From assembly GCA_030043175.1 (NCBI GenBank), contig JASHYD010000103.1, positions 1 to 7,342 of the forward strand: a stretch of 7,342 nt of DNA, written 5' to 3'. A model generated the notes under the pieces. That model had not been told where the DNA came from. It saw nothing but the letters and a program-made list of their open reading frames with translations, and ran no database searches. Made by a program: the position numbers and the translations under genes. Of the stretch, positions 1 to 5,485 are shown piece after piece (position 1 is the first letter of the stretch; every line of letters begins with the position of its first letter). Origin of the DNA: Xanthobacteraceae bacterium (GTDB lineage: Bacteria > Pseudomonadota > Alphaproteobacteria > Rhizobiales > Xanthobacteraceae).

Positions 1-446
1 CGGTCCGATAATCTGCGCGTACGTAACCAAGCCACCCACTGCCCGACAGCTCACCGGTCACCCCGAGACCGAATTGTCCGTAGGTTCCGACGCGCGTGGT
101 ATCAATGTTAAGGGAACCCAGAGGACAGTCTCCAGCTACGGCGCAACTGAACCGCGATGTCACGTCGCCCGCAAACTCGTTCCAGATGCTTGCTGTAACA
201 AACGGTTGCCCTGGGGCACGCCAAAGGGCCCCTCCTCCGGGGACATTAAGCGAGTTCGGATCGAGTCGCGACCACACCACGCCGACCGACAAAATAGGAA
301 CCAATATCGAATTTGTAACCCATCGAACTTGACACGGTGATGGCATCGCCACTGAAACTAGTTGAGAGTCCGACAAGCGAGTTCGTCGCATCAATCTGAT
401 AGAAATCGCTACGCACCTTCGCATCAATGAAAAAATTGCCCTTCGT
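1..446 (-). pseudogene. Autotransporter outer-membrane beta-barrel domain, frameshifted remnant
   Basis: Read on the minus strand, this stretch encodes a piece of an autotransporter beta-domain, the C-terminal barrel that inserts in the outer membrane and lets a passenger reach the surface. From 446 downward one frame gives NFFIDAKVRSDFYQ, then LVGLSTSFSG and MGYKFDIGSYF, the alternating strand pattern of these barrels. Near 284-293 the reading jumps frame and continues with SVGVVWSRLDPNSLNVPGGG, TRVGTYGQFGLGVTGE and GWLGYVRADYRT, open to base 1. Without the jump, the first frame stops soon after. The Glu-Pro that usually sits before the SVGV-like segment is missing, so a small deletion is likely. 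A TGA in frame at 447-449 and the loss of recognisable sequence upstream show that the passenger and the first half of the barrel are gone. The last strand would lie beyond the left edge. The family call rests on pattern recognition only; the frame break is directly visible. Confidence 0.75.
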
Positions 447-637
447 TCAAAAGCAAAGAGCGGCCCAACCCACCCTGTGGGGCTCCGCCGAGCGGATCTA
501 CTCGCCCTATAGCTGCGATCAGTTAACTCTCGATAGCTTCCCAGTCGGGGCGGAGCCCGGCCGTCTTGGGCAGCCGACCGGAGAGGCTTGAAACGGCGCT
601 CGTTCCCTGGCAGCCTTTCACCTTCACGGTCACTTCC

Positions 638-643
638 AGGAGG
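638..643 (+). promoter_or_regulatory. Shine-Dalgarno AGGAGG for the mini-protein at 649
   Basis: A perfect AGGAGG lies five bases before the ATG at 649. It is the main reason to treat the 50-codon frame behind it as a real gene. Confidence 0.7.
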
Positions 644-648
644 TTCAC

Positions 649-801
649 ATGAACACTCGCCTTTGTGCGGCCATTGGTGCCATAGCTCTTGTGTTTGCGA
701 TCGGTTCCGCATCAGCGTTCGCGTGCGGCGCTGGTCATCATTCGGCTCATAAATCGAGTCTAACGAAGGTCAGCTACGCCGGCACTTCCAACCAGCGCTA
801 A
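649..801 (+). CDS. Small secreted His-containing protein (50 aa), unknown function
   Basis: This frame is only 50 codons long but has the marks of a real exported protein. It starts with ATG five bases after AGGAGG. Residues 1-25 form a signal peptide: Arg at position 4, a hydrophobic core AAIGAIALVFAIG, and an Ala-Phe-Ala cleavage motif at 23-25. The mature part would be just 25 residues, starting CGAGHHSAHKSS, with one Cys and three His close together and then a polar Lys/Ser/Thr tail. Such a cluster could bind a metal, but that is a guess. Cys at the first mature position could also suggest a lipoprotein, although -3 is Ala rather than the usual Leu, so ordinary signal peptidase I cleavage is more likely. 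It stands alone, between the autotransporter relic and a gene-free stretch. No family is recognised. Confidence 0.6.
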   Translation: MNTRLCAAIGAIALVFAIGSASAFACGAGHHSAHKSSLTKVSYAGTSNQR

Positions 802-1393
802 AACCGGCAGCGACGAAGTATCTGCGTCCCGCTCCTGCAGCAACTCGCTACGGTTGGACCGAATTGGTACGTTGCTAAAGGTCAAGCCCGTGATGGGGCG
901 CGGGACGCCGCCCTGCCGACCGATCCAATGGGATGACGCAAAATGAAAGAAACAAGGGTTTTTGCATGATAGTGATGAGTTGTGCACAAGATTTAAAGAA
1001 TCCGCACACTCCAAGAAGCGGGTTGGGTCATTGCCGGATTCGCGCGGGACTGGGCTTGGTAGCCGCGCGAAACTGAAGGCGGATTGGGTTCGAGATTGTT
1101 ATCGGAAGGAAAGTCCGGCCCCCAAACCGTTCCGTGGAGTGCTGCCGAGTGGATCTGCCTACCCCATACTGCGATCGCCTTCGCCCAGTACGCCGCGACC
1201 GAGGGCGGTCAGGTGTACGAGCCCGAAGTACCCGTAAAGGTGCACTGGGCTTACATGAGGACGCGGCTCGGCCGGCAGGCGGTTTGAAGCCGGACGATTT
1301 GTCCAGTAGGCAACGACCACGACACGATGCCCTTCGTGGAGTGTGCTAAGGTAGTTTTGATGGTGAAGGGTTCGCCCGCGATGGAGCTAGCTG
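802..1393. other. Gene-free stretch with no clear gene on either strand
   Basis: About 590 bases hold no reading frame that can be assigned. The best candidate is 1084-1287 (+), which opens with TTG, has no ribosome site, and ends in a protein-like run (SAAEWICLPHTAIAFAQYAA, then VPVKVHWAYMRTRLGRQAV). It may be the tail of a decayed gene, but no family is recognised. A 47-codon frame beginning at the ATG near 929 also lacks a ribosome site. An extended -10-like TGCTAAGGT at 1344-1352 lies about 40 bases before the DUF1269 gene, but no matching -35 was found. No rho-independent terminator was seen. Confidence 0.4.
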
Positions 1394-1930
1394 ATGTCAG
1401 ACCTCATTGTAATCGTTTATCCCAACGAAGCGAAGGCCGAGGAAATGCGGGCCAAGCTATTCGAACTACAAAAAGAATATCTGATCGAGATCAGCGATGC
1501 AGTGATCGCGGTCAAGCACGACGATGGGAAAGTCAAGCTCAATCAAATGCTTAATACGACGGCCATAGGCGCGGCATCGGGTGGATTTTGGGGCCTATTG
1601 ATTGGCGCGATCTTTTTGATGCCGATCTTCGGGGTAGCACTTGGTGCAGCGTCAGGTGCGCTCAGTGGCGCGCTTACAGATTTCGGCATCAATGATGCCT
1701 TCATGAAGGATCTCGCAGCAAGCCTGCAACCAGGAAGCGCCGCGCTGTTCGTCCTGATCAGCAAAGTGACCGCCGACAAGGTTCTCGATGCCATCAAAGG
1801 GACAGGTGGAGTTGTGCTCAAGACATCGCTCGACCATGATAAAGAGCAGGCGTTACGCGATGCCCTGACCGCCCCCGCTCTTGCGACGCCCGCATCTGCG
1901 TCAGCGCCTTCTCTGGGAGCCGCGAGCTGA
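1394..1930 (+). CDS. DUF1269 domain-containing inner-membrane protein
   Basis: This 178-residue protein matches the DUF1269 family, small bacterial membrane proteins of unknown function; the length is normal for the family. Residues 1-50 form a soluble alpha/beta part (SDLIVIVYPNEAKAEEMRAK, then DAVIAVKHDDGKVKLNQ). Residues 55-96 are a Gly/Ala-rich hydrophobic hairpin with repeated small-residue spacing (GAASGGFWGLLIGAIF, GVALGAASGALSGAL), like a glycine zipper that packs helices in the membrane. Residues 97-155 (ALFVLISKVTADKVLDAI and following) repeat the alpha/beta character. The last 20 residues are a low-complexity Ala/Pro/Ser tail. The ATG follows GGAG at 1383-1386 by seven bases. A minus-strand frame covering the same bases is its antisense shadow. 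It has no close neighbour on its strand and appears to be a single-gene unit. Related proteins are sometimes seen among stress-induced genes, but nothing in this sequence shows that. Confidence 0.9.
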   Translation: MSDLIVIVYPNEAKAEEMRAKLFELQKEYLIEISDAVIAVKHDDGKVKLNQMLNTTAIGAASGGFWGLLIGAIFLMPIFGVALGAASGALSGALTDFGINDAFMKDLAASLQPGSAALFVLISKVTADKVLDAIKGTGGVVLKTSLDHDKEQALRDALTAPALATPASASAPSLGAAS

Positions 1931-2358
1931 CCTGCTTGCAAAAGTGTTTGGGCAGTGGCCGCGCACCAATCGCCCTCCTGCCCACGCTTTCGGGACTGCC
2001 CGCTGTCCAGGTTCTCGATCCGCGATGAGCTGAAGACGCACTCTGCTTCTCGTCGAGCCACCCGCGCGCCTCGCTTCACAGCCTGAGGGGGCGGACTATG
2101 AAGCAGGCGGGAGTTCATCACACCGCGATGCGCAGGCCGATGCGTGTCCCCTGGGCCTGTTTGCGAGGCCTCAAACCTTTCGAAATCGCGCGGAGCGATC
2201 GGTTCGACTCCGCCAAACGCCAATTCGGAAGACCCCCCGGAGATCGACGCTATGGCTGTTTCACAGCCCGTATCGGCACCGCTCACCTCGATGACGAGTC
2301 GTGGAGGTCCTTGCGCCCAGTAGGGCCGAAGGTCGATTAGAATATCCATTATCGGGAG
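1931..2358. other. Gene-free stretch between DUF1269 gene and HGG-type pseudogene
   Basis: Both strands are open for long runs here, which is common in GC-rich DNA, but neither frame (2098-2340 plus; 2349 leftward minus) has a ribosome site or a recognisable family. Just after the DUF1269 stop, GGGCAG at 1950-1955 can pair with CTGCCC at 1978-1983 across a 22-base loop with no following T-run, so it is at best a weak terminator. A T-arm-like GGTTCGACTCC near 2200 lacks a matching stem. Confidence 0.4.
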
Positions 2359-2660
2359 TTAATTACGCGGCTTCGCATTGACCGGTCTTGCGCTCCCGCA
2401 GCTCACCTCCTCGGCACCGCGGGCCAGAGCGCGCATGGCGCGAATGAGCGCCTGCGACCTCGCGTCGGCTGGCTATCGCCTCGGCGGTGTAGCGGCCTTG
2501 CTTGAAGGCGTTCCTGTTACCCTTCGGAAGCGCCCGGATTTCTTCCACCGTGCATCCGGCACCGACCGCGTGCCATCGCTGCCTGTTGGCACGGCTGTCC
2601 GGTCGTCCGGCAGTGGGCACCCCATCTCGGGCTGAGGTGCATAGCCAATTTGCCCGACAT
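2359..2660 (-). pseudogene. HGG-motif short protein gene, inactivated by two +1 frameshifts
   Basis: On the minus strand from the ATG at 2660 the frame reads MSGKLAMHLSPRWGAHCRTT, then GQPCQQAAMARGRCRMHGGR and NPGASEG, then stops. This resembles a family of short alphaproteobacterial proteins with C..C, CRMHGG and a downstream GNxNAxKxGxYTxEAIA block. That second block is present but one frame over: GNRNAFKQGRYTAEAIASRR. An extra T around 2524-2528 (GGCGCTTCCGAAGG where GGCGCTCCGAAGG fits) explains the shift. A second extra base near 2446-2452 (GTCGCAGGCGC where GTCGCAGCGC fits) separates it from ALIRAMRALARGAEEV, which ends at TAA 2359-2361. The span is 302 bases; taking away two gives exactly 100 codons. 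The first Cys of the usual CGA motif is Trp here, a further sign of decay. Function of the family is unknown; the short HGG-flanked Cys cluster hints at nucleic-acid or metal binding. Confidence 0.75.
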
Positions 2661-2673
2661 GGGACGCGAAGAA

Positions 2674-2725
2674 CGAACATGGCGTTCCGCAGGTGGAACC
2701 ATGACATGCTATGGTCCTCGCTCGA
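2674..2725 (+). repeat. Inverted second copy of the lysR promoter/operator module (copy A)
   Basis: These 52 bases match the minus-strand promoter region of lysR (3903-3953) at 44 of 52 aligned columns with one gap. The first 17 bases are identical. The dyad GTTCCGC-AG-GTGGAAC at 2684-2699 has one mismatch between half-sites compared with the perfect dyad of the other copy. The -10-like TATGGT at 2710-2715 and the distance from TTCCGC to it (19 bases) are both kept. It points right, away from the HGG-type pseudogene and toward the 3-prime end of lysR, where no intact gene waits. It may be a relic of the start of a lost gene or one arm of an inverted repeat around lysR. Confidence 0.7.
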
Positions 2726-2835
2726 CAGTCTGGGGCCACCATCTTGAAGGCCTTCAATCGAATTGAGGCGCCGTTGGCCGCGTGGCCGATCAACCGAACG
2801 TACGGGCTCAGCGTTGACCGACGCAGGGCGGCCCC

Positions 2836-2855
2836 AGCCGAAATGAGCCGAAATG
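2836..2855. repeat. Tandem duplicate of AGCCGAAATG
   Basis: AGCCGAAATG occurs twice in direct tandem, at 2836-2845 and 2846-2855, upstream of the strong ribosome site at 2877. It may be a slippage duplication or a paired protein-binding site; nothing decides between these. Confidence 0.6.
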
Positions 2856-2887
2856 CTGGCAAATTTTCTCGGTGGGAGGAGGACGGG

Positions 2888-2947
2888 ATGCAGCCTGAGG
2901 TCGGCGCGCTGTGTCGTCTTCGTCGACGTGCTCTTTCGGTTTCATGA
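2888..2947 (+). CDS. Possible 19-residue mini-ORF with ideal ribosome site
   Basis: An ATG at 2888 follows a perfect AGGAGG (2877-2882) by five bases, the same spacing as for the mini-protein at 649. The frame encodes only 19 residues, with a run of Arg in the middle (CRLRRRALSV), and ends at TGA 2945-2947, overlapping the last codons of the convergent lysR gene. It lies about 170 bases downstream of promoter-like copy A. It is either a genuine micropeptide, or the surviving start of a gene whose body was replaced by lysR. The ribosome site is stronger than those of most full genes in the window; the coding evidence itself is weak. Confidence 0.25.
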   Translation: MQPEVGALCRLRRRALSVS

Positions 2948-3880
2948 ACGGGTCGTCTCAACCTCTTTTGAGCTTAGGCCTGGATCTGACTGAAATTTGA
3001 AGTGCTCGACTAGATAATCGATCAAAACTCGTACGGCCGGTATAATTCCCTGCTTGGCGGCGAATACGAGATGGATGGTGATCGCCTCTGATCGCCAGCC
3101 GGGCAGGATCCGGATCAAGCGCTTGATACGAAGGTCCTCCGCAACCACGTCAGTCGGCAATAAGGCTACTCCCAATCCGGCCGCGGCGGTTTTGAGCAAT
3201 AGGTTGAAATCGCTTGAGCTCAATACTGGGTCGAACGAAACCGTTTTTGTTGTGCCGCTCGGACCAACGAGGGTCCATGTCGGTTGCCTCACGTCCTCCA
3301 GGAAGCTGAGGAAAGGCAACGCGGAGATGGTATCGGCACTCGCCGAAATTTGATGGGCCATCGCAAATGCAGGGCTTGCTACGAATACCAGCTCGTTCTT
3401 GAAAAGTATTCGCATCGTGGTGGCCTCGTCGGCCAAGCGAACGCGTGCGCGGATTGCGATATCGATGTTGTCGTCAACGAGATCGATCGCACGATTTGTG
3501 GCTAGGACCTGCAAGCGTATCTTTGGATAACGGGCCAAAAAGCCCGGCAGTATTCCGGCCAAGACGAACTGGGATAGGCCCGTTGGACAGCTCATTCGGA
3601 CGAGGCCGATCGGTTGGGCGCGTCGTACCGCGACGTCACGCTCGGCCGCATCGAGATCGGAAAGGATCGTACGGCATTGATCGTAGAACGCAGTGCCAAC
3701 TTCGGTGCAACGCACGCTGCGAGTCGAGCGCTCAAGCAGGCGCACGCCCAGGCGCGCTTCGAGATTTGACATGTGTCGGCTTACGCTTGACTTCGGGACA
3801 TTCAATGCTCGTGCGGCCGCCGAGAACCCTTGGTGCTCCACTACCGCTGCGAAATATTGAATATCGTTCAAATCGTGCAT
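2942..3880 (-). CDS. LysR-family transcriptional regulator
   Basis: This 312-residue protein has the standard LysR layout and length. Residues 5-63 form the winged helix-turn-helix (FAAVVEHQGFSAAARALNVP, then KSSVSRHMSNLEARLGVRLL and ERSTRSVRCTEVG). Residues 90-295 are the periplasmic-binding-like effector domain, with the usual landmarks: DIAIRARVRL near 140-149, GLGVALLPTDVV near 235-246, and a closing RVLIDYLVEHF helix. The start at 3880 is firm because a TAG lies in frame just upstream (3896-3898). The ribosome site is poor. It resembles the CrgA/DsdA-like subgroup that regulates small-molecule oxidation or resistance genes. It diverges from the SnoaL-like/molybdenum-enzyme run, so it most likely controls that run and itself through the shared spacer. 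Its effector cannot be read from the sequence. Confidence 0.95.
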   Translation of the reverse strand: MHDLNDIQYFAAVVEHQGFSAAARALNVPKSSVSRHMSNLEARLGVRLLERSTRSVRCTEVGTAFYDQCRTILSDLDAAERDVAVRRAQPIGLVRMSCPTGLSQFVLAGILPGFLARYPKIRLQVLATNRAIDLVDDNIDIAIRARVRLADEATTMRILFKNELVFVASPAFAMAHQISASADTISALPFLSFLEDVRQPTWTLVGPSGTTKTVSFDPVLSSSDFNLLLKTAAAGLGVALLPTDVVAEDLRIKRLIRILPGWRSEAITIHLVFAAKQGIIPAVRVLIDYLVEHFKFQSDPGLSSKEVETTRS

Positions 3881-3888
3881 GGCGTTCG

Positions 3889-3908
3889 GCTCGATCTAAC
3901 AATCGAGC
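3889..3908. promoter_or_regulatory. Dyad GCTCGAT-N6-ATCGAGC in the lysR leader
   Basis: A perfect seven-base inverted repeat with a six-base spacer lies 9-28 bases before the lysR ATG, about where transcription would start if the -10-like box at 3912-3917 is used. It could be an autoregulatory operator or a short hairpin in the mRNA leader. Its even symmetry does not fit a centred T-N11-A LysR box, so the binding factor is open. Confidence 0.5.
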
Positions 3909-3953
3909 GGGACGATAGCACATCATTGTTCCGCACGCGGAACGCCATGTTCG
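3903..3953 (-). promoter_or_regulatory. lysR promoter with GTTCCGC-GC-rich dyad operator (copy B)
   Basis: Read on the minus strand, this contains a perfect dyad GTTCCGC-N2-GCGGAAC (3928-3943) followed by an extended -10-like TGCTATCGT (3912-3920), 25-30 bases before the lysR start. TTCCGC lies 19 bases before the -10-like hexamer, so a factor on the dyad would cover the -35 position. The same arrangement is kept in the inverted copy at 2674-2725, which supports its being a working module and not chance. The dyad also lies in the spacer that serves the divergent SnoaL-like gene, so one site could affect both directions. Confidence 0.6.
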
Positions 3954-4042
3954 CCTTTCCGTGTCTTCCAGTTCGTTTTCTTTGCGGGAATGATACCAGC
4001 TTGCGGTTGATCGGCCGACGCCCAGCAATAAGGCGCCAAACG

Positions 4043-4978
4043 ATGAAACTTCTCCACGTAGACTCCGGCATTTTAGGCGGTTTGTTCGCGACCTGGAGCT
4101 TCTCTGTTCAGAGAGTGTTTGCGGCGCTCGCAGTTATTGCGAGCAGCATTGCAATCTTGTTGGCGCCGGCGCTGGCTCAATCGCAAGATCGGAGGGTCAT
4201 CACCACGGATGTTTTGGGGGCCAGCGCTCGCCAAGCCATGATCGACATCTTTCGCAAGAAAGACCCGACGGCAGTCGATCGGTATTTTGCGGAATCATTC
4301 ATACAGCATGACCCGAATCTCGCTGATGGCCGTGCGGGAATAAAGTCCTTCGTCGCAGAGGTCGCAACCTCTCCGGCTGCCGATATAACAATCTATCGCA
4401 CGCTTGTGGACGGAGATTTGGTCCTTCTGCATTCCAGATACCAGGGTGTCCGCCGCTACGGCCAAAATGCGATCGCGTTCGATCTGTTCCGCTTCAGCGA
4501 CGGCAAGATCGCTGAACATTGGGGAGGCCAGGAGCCGGAGGAGCTTTCCAATGCGTCGGGCCGCACGCAAGTCGGCGGCCCCACCGATGTCGTTGATCGT
4601 GAGAAGACGGAGGCCAACCGGACGCTAGTACGAGTGTATAGGGAAACAGTCATGGTGGCTTTGCGCTCTGATCGGATCGAAGAGTTTGTGAGCGCCGCTC
4701 TTGTGCAGCACGCTTCGCAGATCGGCGATGGGATTGCGCAGTTGAGAAGTCGAATCGCAAGCGTGGCCAAGGAGGGAGGCCAGCTGTACCTCACACCCCG
4801 TCGTTACGTAGCTGAAGGCAACTTTGTGCTTGTGCTGACAGAGGGAGACCTGCCCTCCGGGCCAACTACGCTCTACGATCTCGTTCGGGTCGAGAACGGA
4901 AAAATAGTCGAGCATTGGGATGTTTTGACTCCGATCCCTCCGCGGGATCAGTGGAAAAACGCAAATGGACCATTCTAG
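4043..4978 (+). CDS. Exported protein with two tandem SnoaL/NTF2-like domains
   Basis: The frame is open from 3830, but the likely start is ATG 4043, after AAGG at 4030-4033: it gives 311 residues with a long signal peptide, while the earlier start would run through the divergent lysR promoter. A GTG at 4115 is a fallback start. Residues 25-45 are hydrophobic and end APALA, so cleavage after Ala45 is expected. Two copies of a SnoaL-like fold follow, at about 62-162 (FRKKDPTAVDRYFAESFIQH, then DLFRFSDGKIAEHWGG) and about 192-295 (FVSAALVQHASQIGDG, then LYDLVRVENGKIVEHWDVLT). Each has the polyketide-cyclase-like core ending in GKIxEHWD/G. Family members include small-molecule cyclases, hydratases and aldol-type enzymes as well as inactive binders. 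The VQHA and FIQHD motifs suggest a pocket His-Asp in the first domain, while the second lacks the Asp. Its stop is 48 bases before the next gene, so co-transcription is likely. Confidence 0.85.
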   Translation: MKLLHVDSGILGGLFATWSFSVQRVFAALAVIASSIAILLAPALAQSQDRRVITTDVLGASARQAMIDIFRKKDPTAVDRYFAESFIQHDPNLADGRAGIKSFVAEVATSPAADITIYRTLVDGDLVLLHSRYQGVRRYGQNAIAFDLFRFSDGKIAEHWGGQEPEELSNASGRTQVGGPTDVVDREKTEANRTLVRVYRETVMVALRSDRIEEFVSAALVQHASQIGDGIAQLRSRIASVAKEGGQLYLTPRRYVAEGNFVLVLTEGDLPSGPTTLYDLVRVENGKIVEHWDVLTPIPPRDQWKNANGPF

Positions 4979-5015
4979 CTGCTGAGATCGCGCGTCGATG
5001 ACAAATCGCAAACAC

Positions 5016-5020
5016 AGGAG
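5016..5020 (+). promoter_or_regulatory. Shine-Dalgarno AGGAG for the iron-sulfur subunit
   Basis: AGGAG lies six bases before the ATG at 5027 and fixes that start. Confidence 0.8.
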
Positions 5021-5026
5021 AAGCCG

Positions 5027-5482
5027 ATGGCTACCGAGTTTCGCATCAACGGCCAGGCGATCAGTTCCGATGCGCCACTGCAAACACCGCTCTTGTGGGT
5101 CATTAGGGAACAACTCAAGCTGACTGGCACGAAATTTGGGTGTGGAGCCGGTCTGTGTGGGGCGTGCATGGTCCACGTTGACGGCGAGCGCGCATTTTCT
5201 TGTCAAACACAGATTTCCGAAGTTGCCGGCCGCACAGTTATGACCATTGAAGGCTTGTCGCCAGACTCGTCACATCCAATGCAGAAAGCCTGGCTGGCCG
5301 AGCGTGTGCCCCAATGCGGCTATTGCCAGTCCGGGCAGATCATGAGCGCGGTCGCGCTGCTCAAGCAAAAGCCTCATCCGACGCGCGACGAGATCGTTGC
5401 GCATATGAGCACCAACATTTGCCGCTGCGGAACCTATCCGCGGATTCTACGCGCGATTGAACGCGCTGCCAGGGAGGGCTGA
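5027..5482 (+). CDS. iorA-like: (2Fe-2S) small subunit of molybdenum hydroxylase (isoquinoline 1-oxidoreductase alpha type)
   Basis: This 151-residue protein is the electron-transfer subunit of a xanthine dehydrogenase-family enzyme. The N-terminal plant-ferredoxin-like cluster is bound by Cys39, Cys44, Cys47 and Cys59 ([16 protein letters not shown], then SC). The C-terminal four-helix domain holds the second cluster with Cys97, Cys100, Cys132 and Cys134 ([11 protein letters not shown], then [11 protein letters not shown]). All eight ligands are present and the length is typical, so it should be functional. It passes electrons from the molybdenum site to an acceptor. It has no export signal of its own, yet its partner downstream carries a Tat signal, so the pair is probably folded in the cytoplasm and exported together. 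It ends three bases before the large-subunit ATG, the usual tight operon spacing. Confidence 0.97.
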   Translation: MATEFRINGQAISSDAPLQTPLLWVIREQLKLTGTKFGCGAGLCGACMVHVDGERAFSCQTQISEVAGRTVMTIEGLSPDSSHPMQKAWLAERVPQCGYCQSGQIMSAVALLKQKPHPTRDEIVAHMSTNICRCGTYPRILRAIERAAREG

Positions 5483-5485
5483 GGG

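Noticed and set aside
74..340. Plus-strand open frames over the left edge
   Set aside because: They are antisense to the autotransporter barrel relic and show no protein-like pattern or ribosome site.
1950..1983. GGGCAG/CTGCCC inverted repeat after DUF1269 as a terminator
   Set aside because: The loop is 22 bases and no T-run follows.
2190..2230. T-arm-like GGTTCGACTCC suggesting a tRNA or tmRNA end or attachment site
   Set aside because: The flanking five-base stem does not pair fully and no acceptor or anticodon arm is present.
1543..2349. 268-codon minus-strand open frame across the DUF1269 gene and its downstream gap
   Set aside because: Its second half is the antisense of the DUF1269 gene, it has no ribosome site, and no protein family is recognisable.
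2473..2961. 162-codon minus-strand frame overlapping the lysR end and the HGG-type relic
   Set aside because: It reads the HGG-type relic in the wrong frame and shows no family features.
2784..4016. 13-base inverted match GGCCGATCAACCG at 2784-2796 and, inverted, at 4004-4016
   Set aside because: It is not in the same order as the promoter-module pair, and a match of this length can arise by chance in the window.
3830..4042. 71-codon N-terminal extension of the SnoaL-like protein
   Set aside because: It would start inside lysR and run through the divergent promoter; the signal peptide begins sensibly at 4043.
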